Shown here one piece after another: positions 1-11,810 of a stretch of DNA of 45,000 nt (the stretch's first letter is position 1; each line of letters begins with the position of its first letter). The stretch is from Chrysomallon squamiferum (Eukaryota > Mollusca > Gastropoda > Neomphalida > Peltospiridae), in assembly GCA_012295275.1 (NCBI GenBank), contig CM022669.1:3681494-3726493 (forward strand). Direction: 5' to 3'. Below the pieces are notes generated by a model. That model had not been told where the DNA came from. It saw only the letters and a list, made by a program, of their open reading frames with translations, and made no database searches. The position numbers and the translations under genes are program-made.

Positions 1-336
1 CTTCTGAGGTTGATGTTTCTAACTATGTTAACAATGGCGAGTGGGATCTTATAAGTGTTTCCATTGTGCGCAATGTCGTGTTCTACGCATGCTGCAACGA
101 GCCCTTTCCTGACGTCACGTTTTTCATAGTGATCCAGCGGCGGACGTTGTACTACATGTACAACGTCGTGTTTCCCTGCGTGATGATGTCCGCACTGACG
201 CTGATGGTGTTCTGCCTACCTCCTGATTCGGGAGAGAAAATCGCGCTTGGAATCACAGTGCTTCTGGCGTTCTCTGTCTTCATGCTGGCTGTTGCCGAGA
301 ATCTGCCCGAAACCTCGGAGTTTGTACCTCTCATCA
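1..336 (+). CDS. nAChR exon: loop C, M1, M2 (partial at left edge)
   Basis: The exon is open from base 3 to the donor A|GTAAGT at 336/337, phase 1. The first visible residues are [20 protein letters not shown], the beta-strand region before loop C. There is no start codon because the gene begins outside the window. The donor is a near-perfect 5' splice site, and it is also the first unit of the tandem array that follows. Confidence 0.95.
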
Positions 337-1373
337 GTAAGTATATTTAACGTTAACTAAAAATGTATCAGTTAGTAAATTTAAATTTGTTAGTTAAATA
401 GTTATCACTAAGTAAATTTGAAATTGTTAATTAAATATTTGTCAGTAAGAAAATTTGACATTGTTAATTAAATAGTTATCAGTAAGAATATTAGACATTG
501 TTAATTCAATAGTTATCAGTAAGAAGATTTGACATTGTTAAATATTTGTCAGTAAGAAATTTAAATTTATGATAATTAAATAGCTCTCAGTAAGAAATTT
601 TGACATTGTTAATTCAGTAGTTACCTGTAAGAAAATTTGACATTGTTAATTAATACTTGTCAGTAAGAAATTTAACATTGTTAATTAAATAGTTATCAGT
701 AAGAAAATTATACATTGTTAATTAAATAGTTATCAGTAAGAAAATTTAACATTGTTAATTCAATAGTTATCAGTAAGAAATTTTAACATTGTTAATTCAA
801 TAGTTATCAGTAACTGGAACTAACATCATTTTATATAAGTAATTTGAACTGACACTATTAAAGAATTATATTATCAGTAAGTTTATTGAATATTCTTAAT
901 TAAATTTTTATAAGAAAATGAATTTAAAATTGTTAATTAAGTATTTATCAGGAATTACATTTAACATTGTTTGTTAATTAAATATTTATCAGTAAGTGAA
1001 ATTAACAATTATAAATTAATTATTTATCAGTAAGTACATTTAACATTGTTAATTAAGTCTTTATCAGTAAGTGAAATAAATAGTTATTAATCAAATATTT
1101 ATCAGTAAGTACATTTAACACTGATAATTAAATATTTATCAGTAAGTAAAAGTAATTTCGTTAATTAAATATTATCTCTAGGTGAAATAAGCCATTTTTA
1201 AATATCACATCAGTAAAATTACGATTTAAAAACATATATATCTTATCAGTAGTCAGATTAACTGTCTTATCAGTAAACAAAATTAACAAGTTAGAGAAAT
1301 ATTTTACAAGTAAAAAAGAATAAAATATTTTGTTAGTAATTAAAACTGATCAGAAGTATATTTAATATTGTAA

Positions 1374-1424
<51 letters not shown>

Positions 1425-2083
1425 TAATAATAAATTAAATTAAAAATAATAATTTAATTAAATTAAAAGTGAAAGAAAAAAAAAAAAATTTTAATCCGTA
1501 AGTACATTAAAACCGAGGTAAATTAAGATGGTTAAATAAATATGTTTTAATGGGGTCTATTTTCTGATATCTAATTTGTTGGCTTTTACAAAAAAAATTA
1601 TCGCCAATACTCATTTTTGAAGTATATGTGGGTATAGGTGTTTAGGTGTATTTGTGTATGTGTCTTTCTGTGTTTGTATGTGTGTATATGAGTAAATATG
1701 TACTATCTTTGCTAAAGGTTTATAACCATTTTCCACAAAATTCGAATGTTATAACGTGATTTCATCACAATTGCTTATTATTGCATCATCGCCTTTTAAC
1801 TTTTATAGCAAATCACATCACATGCTGTTTCAGCAGTCGGCTAGCCATCTCATCATGAAATACTTATTTCTAACCTTTACGCTTTCTGTTGTCTAAATTA
1901 GTAAGAATGTTTTTCTTTCAACAGTTAAACGTGACCGAACCGTGACCTTGAGAGGCGTGTTTAAACTTCCAATAACGAGTGGTTGCTGCATGGCTGTATG
2001 GATATATGCATGGATGTTGTGTGTATAATCGAGTGTATGTGTGTCTATATGTATGTATGTATGTATGAATGTATCTTTGTATG

Positions 2084-2164
<81 letters not shown>

Positions 2165-2927
2165 CTTCAGGTCTATGTATTTTCTCTATTATTCTTTCAT
2201 AGTTCACCTTCTATTTTCGTCACAGTTTATTTCTCAGTGTTTTATGTATGTCTCAAGACGCGAATGTGCTGAAACACGTCTGCTTTAAATTCAATTACTA
2301 TCATTTAAATTGATCTTTATTGCAGGCATTTATTTGACAGTTGTAATGGCTCTCACTTCGCTGTCTGTGATTATGACAGTATTTGTGCTTAATCTACATC
2401 ATAGAGGACCCGATAAGAGGGCCATTCCAGCCTATTTGCGTAAATTAATGTTTGGCAGCATCACTCCATCAAATGTGTTTCAACATCGTCATGGTCGACA
2501 TTTATCTCCGGAAGAAAACTTGATGTCAAATCTATCATTAAAGATGACTTTAGAAAGCATAGCTCAGGAACTGAGAGACGAAAGAAACAGGAGGAACGGA
2601 ACAGCGGACTCCCTCCCTAACGATACGCATGCGCAAACGACATTGCATGCGTCACAGAAAGACACGAAACATTTTTACACGTCTGCTGACTACAGCTATC
2701 AAAAACCAACTCGAATGAAAACTCCACGTTCGTACGAAGACGTTCTCCTATCACTGACACATATCTTAGAAAAACACGAAAACGAAGAAAAAGACTACGA
2801 GGTGATGCAAGAGTGGAGACGTTTGGCTCAGGCCGTAGATCGAATACTGTTTTTCATTTTTCTCTTTGGTACAGTTTTACTGACTGTAGGACTGTTAGTT
2901 GTAGCACCCGACTACTCAAGTAAATAA
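1..2927 (+). CDS. Nicotinic acetylcholine receptor alpha-type subunit, 3' part (exons 1..336 and 2326..2927)
   Basis: This is a pentameric ligand-gated ion-channel subunit of the cell membrane, cut off at its 5' end by the window edge. The first exon reads in from base 3 and contains loop C with the adjacent Cys pair ([11 protein letters not shown]) that defines alpha subunits. M1 with its Cys-containing FPC segment, and M2, follow. M2 begins with GEK, the intermediate-ring glutamate of cation-selective receptors, and lacks the Pro-Ala change of anion-selective molluscan subunits. Joining A at 336 to GC at 2326 gives PLISIYLTVV, which runs into M3 and the HHRGP motif. A cytoplasmic loop of roughly 130 residues, an amphipathic MA helix ([11 protein letters not shown]) and M4 follow, and TAA lies at 2925-2927. 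The second loop-C aromatic is Phe, not Tyr, and M2 position 2' is Ala where alpha7 has Ser. Family membership is certain; the subtype is not. Confidence 0.95.
331..1290 (+). repeat. 37-bp tandem array seeded by the nAChR 5' splice site
   Basis: There are about 20-22 diverged units of roughly 37 bp with the core TATCAGTAAG followed by AAATTTGACATTGTTAATTAA. The first unit is the exon/intron boundary itself (CATCAGTAAGTATATTTAAC at 332-351). The unit near 1026 reads TATCAGTAAGTACATTTAAC, almost identical to it. Most units keep CAGTAAG or CAGTAAGT, a usable donor consensus. Units are cleanest between about 430 and 1150 and decay after about 1200. Confidence 0.85.
1374..1436. repeat. (AAT)n microsatellite
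   Basis: Near-perfect trinucleotide run in the nAChR intron, interrupted once near the right end. Confidence 0.95.
2086..2159. repeat. (AG)n microsatellite in nAChR intron
   Basis: About 37 AG dinucleotides, purine-only on the nAChR sense strand and about 165 bp upstream of the last-exon acceptor. The remaining intron sequence, about 1440-2085, shows no gene. Confidence 0.95.
2326..2927 (+). CDS. nAChR last coding exon: M3, cytoplasmic loop, M4
   Basis: The acceptor is TTTATTGCAG|GC, with AG at 2324-2325; two bases complete the Ser codon. The exon encodes M3 ([20 protein letters not shown]), the [10 protein letters not shown] post-M3 motif, a hydrophilic loop with potential phosphorylation sites, and M4 ending VVAPDYSSK. 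The reading frame closes in a TAAATAAATAAA run, so the stop codon overlaps a tetranucleotide repeat that also supplies AATAAA hexamers. Confidence 0.95.
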
Positions 2928-4400
2928 ATAAATAAATAAATAAATAAAAGTTACTAATGCACGTATTAATGAAAATGATCGCCTTTATCATAATAACAGA
3001 ATATACTTGTTGGTTTATTCGAAATTACAAAGGAATGGAATATTTTTCTTCAGTATTACAAAATATTCTTCCTTATTTTGTCTACTTGATTATTTTATCA
3101 AATATAATATTCATATATATATATATATGCTTTGTTCGATAAATATTTACTGTTCAATTTTAGTTTCTTTGAGTGATAGATAGATGCAGAATTATATAAA
3201 AAAACAGGTCCTACGCGAATAAACGTTGCTAAACAAAATAGTGTGTTCACGAATCCGATATAAACTGTTTTCTCAGCTGGAAGCAGTAAAAATGTATTAA
3301 TTTATAAAAACAAAACGAAAAAAAAAAACGAAAAAAAAAAAAACATTTATAATTTTAAATAGAAACAATAAAATCGCGTCAATACAATAACATTTCAACT
3401 TATGTATCATCTTTATCATTTTTCATTATCACTGGAAAAGAAAAATAAATAGAAAAAAAAATGCCTCTTCATAAAACTGCTCAGAACATTACGGCAATGG
3501 TCGGTGCTATTCGTAAAGATTTACGAATCCAGGCGATTTATGATCTCCATAGCGAATATTTCGTGGTCCGCTTGTCTCAGATATGCATTGCGAATAATCA
3601 GACGTCCATACAAAATTAATAACGTTTCAAATTGCATGTCTCCGAATCTTTAAATTAACTTTTATTTTTGATTTATAACAAATATTTTATTTTATATTCG
3701 AACGTTCAAAATTCTCGTTTTTAGCTGCGTAATTGGTACTGAATATACAGTTTGTTTTGTTTTTTTCCAATACAGTAAAAAATATACAGTGGTACCTGTC
3801 GTGTACGGAAAACCGTGAGGCCGAGCCAAAGTGTCCCTACGTTGTAAGTGTCTGCTCATCAGACAGTTCGTTTTGAACATGTGTACAATGTTTATTCACC
3901 AACAAAAAACATTAATCCTCATGGCCGGGAATTGCCAAGAATCACGGCTTTCTTCTAAAATACAATTACAAATATATCGAGTTCTTTGATAGATGTAAAT
4001 AAAACTTATTTTGCTCATCATAAAACTCATAATAAGCATAAAATATATTTTAAAAAACTACTGCGTAAAACCCCAAATAGAGCTCCTTTTTGTGCCAACT
4101 ATATCATCTTTTCGACCTCAAAAGTACCGCTAAGACTCGGTGTTTATAAAACATAAGTGTGCATGGAATGATGTTGAATGTCTGAATTATCAAAATTATG
4201 TACTAAACTGTTTGCATGCGCACGGTCTTTCGAGCATCGCTTGGCGGTTTCAGTTCTCGGGCTCTTTAGATTCAACAAAAACAACACTCCCTGCATGCAC
4301 TGCAGGTGCAGGAAATGGGCGAAACCATTATTAAAAATATAGCATAAAACTGCCGTACAGTAAGTTCATTTATTTTGGAGAAAACAAAACCAAATCGGCA
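2928..4400. other. nAChR 3' UTR and flank
   Basis: There is no coding evidence here. (TAAA)n continues from the stop codon to about 2948 and contains AATAAA. Another AATAAA lies at 3367-3372 after an A-rich stretch and is a plausible polyadenylation signal. The true mRNA end cannot be fixed from sequence alone. Confidence 0.4.
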
Positions 4401-4503
4401 TTACCGTACTCTTTAGTATTGCAATAATAATAAGAAAATCGTGTTCGCGTCCGTTTTCAGGAGGTTTCCGCTTATTTAAGGAAAATATATATTGATAAAC
4501 AAA

Positions 4504-4543
4504 ATGGCCGCACTTCTGGCGGGAGGTGGGGGGCTAGAGACAG
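4504..4543 (+). other. Candidate short first coding exon (MAALLAGGGGLET)
   Basis: An ATG in strong context (AACAAAATGGCC) opens a GC-rich 13-codon frame ending at a donor-like ACAG|GTACC. The local composition differs sharply from its AT-rich surroundings, and the start overlaps a YY1-like motif (AAAATGGCCGC). I found no convincing second exon downstream, so this could be chance or part of a promoter. Confidence 0.2.
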
Positions 4544-7322
4544 GTACCATTATATTAGAATTATTTTCCATATTTCTACATAGGATTTTATTTATTAGTA
4601 GCTAATAAAAGATGAGGTTAATAAAGATTTAATTGTCTCTGTTTGTTTTGTTTTTATAATATTTAATATTTCAGTTAACGTTTGCCTGATGTCCTGCTAG
4701 ATAATTTAATTAAAATCAGTCGTAAACCGTTCACTAATAAGTACACATACTGTAAGAATCACACAAACTTATATTTTCGTTCTTGGATAATTCATTGCGA
4801 ACAGTTAATTAATCGCATCTTTTCTGGTCATATCAGTTCGTAAAATTTCAAATTCGCCATATTCATAATTTGTCACATTCAGTCTGGTTTTATAACTCAC
4901 ACAGCCATCGATACCTTCACAGCAATTAGGTTAGGATTTGGATATTGGATTATGACGTGCCTTTCTTTCCTTCTTTCTTTTTTTTTTTTCCTGCACACCA
5001 TTTTGAAACAGACGTAGTGAAGTATTAACAGACAGAACAATTACGTTTGATAACTTCTGCCGCAGACGTAGTAGTAGCTGGGATCGTTCTGAACAACAGA
5101 CGTGTTTCACTGAACTTTGTCATGATTAGCTGTATGTTTTTGTCTAGACTTTACTAAGCTGAGGCAAGACTGTGAAACACGATGAAAGCGACTCACGAAC
5201 AATCACATCCGTATTAAACATATTAGAACACTTCTGTAACTGGCGAATACGAGAGTAATGACTTGTTTTCCAGTGGACGGTATTTCTCAAGAATGATCCG
5301 GGAATTGTTTAAAAGCTACCAGATTAAGATTGTTAATGCTATAATAAACTAGATCGCAAAAGGAATATCTTAATCTAATTACACACTAATAATATGTATA
5401 AACACACACACACACAAATTACATACATAATCGTACGTACATACAGACACACACGTTATATATTACACATATATACACTTTATAAAGATATACGCACACA
5501 TATATAATATACATACATATGCAGTCATCATCAAATATTTACATATTTCTATCTGGTGAAACGTTAATGACTGCAAAGGGTCTCCTAGAATATTTTATTC
5601 TGTATCGATGACTGCAAGTTCTTTTCTGCAAATTATTATTATTTTTTTCTTTCTTCATATTTCTAGATAAAATATTGATGTTGTGTTTCCACGATTTTGT
5701 GCCTTTAATTAGCTCTGGCTGTTCTTGATTGTAGCATCAACATTAAATTGACTAGAAACTTCACAGACTGTCAATAGCACACTGAGGTCAGACCTCCTCG
5801 CTGTACGTGCCTTTTTCTCCGTTTCCTTTTCCAACCATGACAGGGATGTTACATCGAACACTGTAATTTGAGCTTTCCTGTTTATGAGAGAGTTTATATA
5901 AAAAAATGTATTTATGCTAGTGTGTAAGAGTAGCTTGTTTCCTCTTTCGTACACTATTTATTCTTCTTCTGCGTTCAGTCGTGTGTTAAGTTAATGAAAC
6001 AGCCGTTAACAACCATTCAGAGAAAAAAATAAATTAATATTAATTTACTTATTAAACCGGAGGTACTTTTTGTATGTATTATTAAAGATTATGTTTTTTT
6101 TTTTTTTTTAATACAAAAGTTTTAAGTCACTGCCGTATTTTAACCATTAATCTTAGTATTCATTATTTTTTTCCGATTAAAGATTGTTTTTGTTTTTACC
6201 AATACAAAAGTTTGAAATTTAATGGTATTGCTACATTTTAATCGTTATTCTTAATGTTCTCTATTTGTTTTACGATTGCCTTCTGCTGTTCACTTTCTCT
6301 TCTTCAACCATTTCCCAATCGCGTCATGCCCCTTTCCACTTTGATTAGTCTCTATGTCTTGTATATGTGAAGGTAACCTCTGTGTGCATAAATGATGTTG
6401 AAAAGAGCTGCGTAAGGAAATAGCATCTTAAATATCATCACTGTACAACATCGCCAGATATTAAAAAAATATATAATAATAATAAAAAAAATAAATAAAT
6501 AAATAAAATTCCCACCATATGAATTAATAAAATACAGTATTAAAATGTAAGCTTTCAGTTTTTGAGGTAAACAAATAATTCCATCTATTTTCTTGTAATA
6601 CTGATAATTAATAAAAGATAAAGCAAGTATGGATAATCATGTAATATAAACTGATAAATAAATAATCATATCTCTGTTATGTAGCACAAACGAATAAATA
6701 AATAAATAACTCTTTATTTAGCTATTTAAATCTCTTCTTCTCACCACTAAACCTAATGATTACTGTCCAGACAAAACAAACATTCAATATAGAAATGGTC
6801 GATCGGAATTCGCTTACGTTTGAGTATACTTCACAAAGTCCAAACTAAATGAGCATATAACCTAATCAGTGGCTAATTACACGACGAATTAGCCCAGTTG
6901 TCATTTCTTATTGGAGAGCGAACATTCCAATCCGATCCTTCACACAATTACGACTCTGTGATACGGTCGATAAAAGGTTGTGCTGAGATAGAAATAAGAA
7001 TCGACTTGGTTCGGTGTATGCCAGGGTTAATGACACATCTGATACCAGTAAATTTGTCCTTATCGTAGACAGTCCACTCCTTCGTTAGCTAGAAGTGGCA
7101 AAATAAAATTTATATTAGAGAAACGAGATTAATTCACCGTGTCTAGTTTACTTTGCAAGTTAAAGTACAGCCCGAATTCGATAAATTTGAAAATCGTTTT
7201 TAAATCGGAAAAGGTCAGTGGTAGGTTTCATATATGTCAGATTATCTGCATAAATATATGTCAGATTATATGTATAAAGGGAATGATATATATTAGCAAT
7301 ATATTAATGAAAATGATAATTT
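4544..7322. other. Intergenic, no gene recognised
   Basis: AT-rich sequence with short CA/TA runs near 5403-5530, poly-T near 6093-6109 and TAAA runs near 6485-6505 and 6694-6708. No conserved coding segment, RNA gene or inverted element was seen. Confidence 0.5.

Positions 7323-7324
<2 letters not shown>

Positions 7325-7385
<61 letters not shown>
7325..7385. repeat. (AG)n microsatellite
   Basis: Uninterrupted AG run of about 30 units in intergenic DNA. Confidence 0.95.
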
Positions 7386-7387
<2 letters not shown>

Positions 7388-8161
7388 AAACAAAACAAAA
7401 GCAAATAAGATCATTTTCTAATGAATAACAGCTCTAGTGTACCATTATTATGATGAAAGCATTAATGTTACTTTTTTCTTTGTGGTTATTTGAGTTTTAT
7501 TATCAGAAATAGATGCACAAATTGGTGCAGTTTCATTTAGAAAGCAAAGCATCAAAATGGTGGAGTTTAATTCAGAAACGGAGGCATCGCATTAGTTGAC
7601 CTATAAATTTCGCTTTAAAGCAGTTAGGACCAAATATAAAACTCATAATATCGGAACAGGCACCAAAAAGCTTGCAAGAAACACACCGACTGCTTACTAC
7701 TTAAACATCGCTATCGATCAAGCGTTTCAGCATGAATAAGAAATTTCACTCTGTCGCGATCTTCAAAAACACTTGCCAATCGTTAGAATAAAATAAACTT
7801 CGTCCTTTCTTTAGAAAAATCCAATATTCCTTTGCCAGGAGTCCCAGTTCTCCCATTATGAAGTAAAAGTGAGGGAGAGAATGAAAGAAAGAAAGAAAAA
7901 AAAAAAATCCATTTCGTTTTTATTATTTTGGAATATCTTTCGTTTAGCTTTCCTATTTGCAAGGAGTTAACCTTTTTGTCTCATTATTCACATAAATACA
8001 GACGAAGAGGCGATTACAAAACTTTTTTGTTGTTGGACTGTAGAAATCCAATTTTTTGACTAACCAAGATGGCAATGATAATGGTGATTACTATGTCAAT
8101 ATATGATTAGGTTATTTTATTTATTTATTTATGTACATTAAAAAACTATACAACAACATCG

Positions 8162-8191
8162 GTGATGATGACGCTGATGATGATGATGATG

Positions 8192-8252
<61 letters not shown>
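8162..8252. repeat. Compound (GAT)n(AAT)n(ATT)n with self-complementary arms
   Basis: GAT units pass into AAT units and then, near 8220, into ATT/TTA units. The AAT and ATT arms are reverse complements and could pair as a hairpin. Confidence 0.9.
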
Positions 8253-8331
8253 TAAGTAAGCATCTTTATATATATATATATATATATATTAAATTATATA
8301 TGTATATGTATGCATGTGTACGTGTATGTCT

Positions 8332-8335
<4 letters not shown>

Positions 8336-8377
<42 letters not shown>
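8336..8377. repeat. (TG)n microsatellite
   Basis: A TG run follows a TA-rich tract at about 8267-8300. Confidence 0.95.
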
Positions 8378-8463
8378 TACAAGCGTTTAAGAATTTCAAG
8401 AAACAGAACGGATCTTCCTTTTAAAATTGTTCACGGACAACGTCATCAGTATGAGTAATGGGA

Positions 8464-8471
8464 TGACGTCA
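8464..8471. promoter_or_regulatory. Perfect palindromic CRE (TGACGTCA)
   Basis: The full CREB/ATF consensus octamer, with a related half site, ACGTCATCA, about 25 bp upstream. No adjacent gene start is visible, so its role is unproven; a chance occurrence is possible. Confidence 0.3.
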
Positions 8472-9106
8472 TGACAATGTAACACAAACAAAGCGACGAC
8501 TTTAAGAAGCACGAGGCCTCTGTATCATTACATAAACAAACTGATTTAATTACGTGAGAAAAGTAATTTAATTTTCTTTTTATAAAGTCAAACGTTATGT
8601 TTTACTTAAAACTTTACTAGAACAGTTTGTCAATTTGTGTTTCTTTTTATTGTTGTTGTCTTTGTTGCTGTTGATATTGTATCGTTGTTGGTTGTCTGCT
8701 TGTTTTTCATTTTTCTAATTATTTAAGGAAATCCGTTTACGTTTTTATTTCTCGTCTATATATTGATTTTAATTTCAACTTAAAACCGTCCATGCAGTAA
8801 GTTCAGAAAAAAACAAACAAAAAAACAACAACAACAAATTACTCAGAATCGAACCAAGCCAAAAGGGAATCTCAGGGAAAGTTAGTCTTTACGCCAATGT
8901 CAAGTTTATATTGAGCATTTTAAATAAACTTTGTTCAATGTCTCTAATTTACTGGTATAAGATGTACACGGATAAAGAATCTGAATTCATCGAAATTTCA
9001 GCATGGAAGATCTTTGCATAGCCGTAAACGTAAGCAGTGATCAAAATTATTTTAATCTTAGATTGTGTTTCTGCATTACAGATGTCTCCCAAAACTTGTA
9101 AATAAT

Positions 9107-9107
9107 A

Positions 9108-9156
<49 letters not shown>

Positions 9157-9196
9157 GAATGAATTAATGAATGAATGAATAAACGAATGAATGAAT
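9107..9196. repeat. (AAT)n then (GAAT)n microsatellite
   Basis: The trinucleotide run shifts into tetranucleotide GAAT/TGAA repeats. Confidence 0.9.
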
Positions 9197-9748
9197 AATA
9201 ATCTAGAAATTATAAAACGAAGAAAAGAAAACTCTAGACAGACTGAGTATTATTAAAAACATTTATTACATTAAAATGGCTAATGATTACATAAGGTATA
9301 TTTGTTACTTGCTAATATTTTGGTGTGTATATAGATATATATATATGTATATTTTGCAAAGATGTTATTTTGGATTATTGATAAATACTGGTCCACACCC
9401 AATTCCATCTCTAGATTTTCATACAAAAAACACACAAATACATGAAACACATGCAGACATGCAAGCAAATAAATGAACTAGCTTAACAAAACATTTTTTT
9501 TTCTGTACGTGAAGGCAGATCCATGGAATAACAAAAAAAGAATGGAAGACACAAACATTAAATGATGTAAAATATTTATGCATACATATTTTAAAAGGTT
9601 TTCTTTTCTTTGTATTTTATTTTATTTTATTTTTAAAAAAAATTTAAATTATTATTAATGTAAAATAATAAGCTGTAATATAAAACAATAGAAAATGCTC
9701 ATTAACAAATAAATGAATATATGCTTCCCACCATACTAAACACAATAA

Positions 9749-9754
9749 ATAATA

Positions 9755-9826
<72 letters not shown>

Positions 9827-9858
9827 TAAAAAAAAAAAAAGTAAAAAAAAAAAATAAA
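9749..9858. repeat. (AAT)n plus A-rich tract
   Basis: A long AAT run is followed by A-rich sequence interrupted by single T or G bases. The flanking 8500-10600 region shows no gene. Confidence 0.9.
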
Positions 9859-10414
9859 TAGAGGACAAAATAGCCATATTTTAAAACACATTACAAATAA
9901 ACCACCACTTTTATAACCTGCTCTTATGTATAAACAAAAATATTGAATCACAAAGGAGTAAAAGATATCAAAATAATACAATTAAAAATAAAGGCTAATA
10001 AATATGTATTTAAATGCAAACAATAAATAAATTAAAACTTTTTTTTTTTCACTGAATAAAAAATAAAAACATCAAAAACTTAATAATTAAATTATAAATT
10101 AACAGACCATAGGATTTTTTTCTCTTACAATGGCATAGAATAGTGACTAAATTGTTTAAAGAGTGGAATCTTTATAATCCAAGGATCAGTGGATGGATTT
10201 TACTTGAGTATTTGAGACAGAGAAAAGTAATCTGACATCAAACATAAATATGTCAGCTTAAATGCTTTATGGTTAAACTACACTAGTTTGTAAACATATT
10301 TATATATATATACATGCATGTACATCCCCAGAAAATAAATTTGCAAAAAACATTGGTTGTAAAACAAGATCAGTTATTATATATATAAATATATAGATAG
10401 ATATAAAATTATGA

Positions 10415-10416
<2 letters not shown>

Positions 10417-10447
<31 letters not shown>
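10417..10447. repeat. (CA)n microsatellite
   Basis: CA run flanked by TA-rich sequence. Confidence 0.95.
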
Positions 10448-10451
<4 letters not shown>

Positions 10452-10619
10452 TATATATATGAAGAAAAACTTCATATGAAAATAAATATACAAGTAGGCA
10501 TATACACATGTATGAAACCCATATAACTTTGATAAATTTGTAATTTAATTTAATTACTTATAAAAGGAATAGATTTTTAATTTTTTTATTGTAACTGAAA
10601 TTTTTTTTTTCAAATAACT

Positions 10620-11610
10620 ATCATTTATTCATAATCATTATCTATGTAATCATTTGAAGTGTTCATCATTAGTTTTCATCATCCCTGAAATCCATTTCCA
10701 AGCTGAATAATCATTCATATTTTTTCATATTTTCATTTTTAAATCATACAGAGATTACTACAAAACTTTTTGTCATCAAACTGATAATTTAAAAAAAAAA
10801 TGATAACACCTAGCACATACTTTCATCATGAATCAATCATATGATGAATCATTTACATTGTTTACAACAGTTTTTTGTCAACATTTTAATCATTTACATT
10901 ACTTAAATTTTCATCTGGAATTCTTGATCATCAAATGAACTGTTAACATTGTTATGGCAAGATTGGGTGAACTTAAATCATTCTCATTGTGTACAGGAAT
11001 TTATCATCATCACACTTATATTCCAGTTAATGTAAGGATGATAATCTTTATAATCATTCACTGTATACAGGAATTAATGTTGTGTTATATTCCAGTTTAC
11101 AGAATGATGGCAAACATTGCACAGTGTATATAGACATTTATCATCATCACAAAATTAATATTCATCATACACCAGATTATCAAATGATAATAATCTACAT
11201 AATCATTCATTGTAGATAGGAATTTATTGTCATCATAAAATGAATGTTGTATTTATCCCATTTAAAAGAATGATGATAATTCATATAATCATTTACACCA
11301 TTTGCTGTAATTTTTCATCTACTGATTTTATCTTTCTTTTAAATAATTAACATCTGTTTATGTATCTTTTCTTCATGACAAAACTGATACTGTACAATAA
11401 CTTAGTCTGAAGAATTAACCAATCATCTTTTTAATAATTTACTTAATCAAATCAATCATTAATCAGTGTAAAAACAATTTTTGGAAATCGTATATTAATG
11501 GAATTATGATCATCAGTAAAATCATATAGAGAATTTTAGACAAGTTTTCATCATTAGAAATTAACATTGTGTGATGTTTCAGCTTCAAGAATTGAATGAT
11601 AATCATTCAG
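10620..11610 (-). repeat. Degenerate CATCAT-rich tandem array, probable AGTPBP1 3' UTR/flank
   Basis: About 80-100-bp units recur in diverged form. They share AATCATTCATTGT, then AGGAATTTATCATCATCA, then ATATTCCAGTT and GAATGATGATAAT (examples near 10977, 11053, 11135, 11202). The array lies directly downstream of the minus-strand stop codon at 11627. TTTATT at 11223-11228 (AATAAA on the minus strand) is a possible polyadenylation signal, which would place part of the array in the 3' UTR. Confidence 0.6.
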
Positions 11611-11626
11611 TCATCATTCTGAGTAT

Positions 11627-11810
11627 TTAAGGCAAGGTTTCATCATCAAATGTTTCTTCATCTTCTTCTCCGAAATCTTCTTCACTATCTGAGGCATTAA
11701 GGTCAAGGTCAAAATAGCTGGTAGCCGCAGGATTGAACTCATCATCTTGACAACCTCCGCTGATGGAGGTGATGCTGTCTGAAATATCCTCTTCATTGTC
11801 CAAGTCAATG
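11627..11810 (-). CDS. AGTPBP1: AGTPBP1 coding exon 24 (acidic tail, stop)
   Basis: Encodes [36 protein letters not shown] and TFDDETLP, then TAA at 11627-11629. A Glu/Asp-rich C-terminus is typical of CCP1. Acceptor CTGTTTCAG|C, 184 nt, entered in phase 2 exactly as exon 23 predicts. Confidence 0.9.

Noticed and set aside
109-119. CRE-like TGACGTCAC
   Set aside because: It falls in coding sequence for PDVT, a conserved nAChR segment; the match is explained by codons.
2957-3142. 61-codon hydrophobic frame after the nAChR stop
   Set aside because: AT-driven hydrophobic composition, located in the probable 3' UTR, with no conserved motif.
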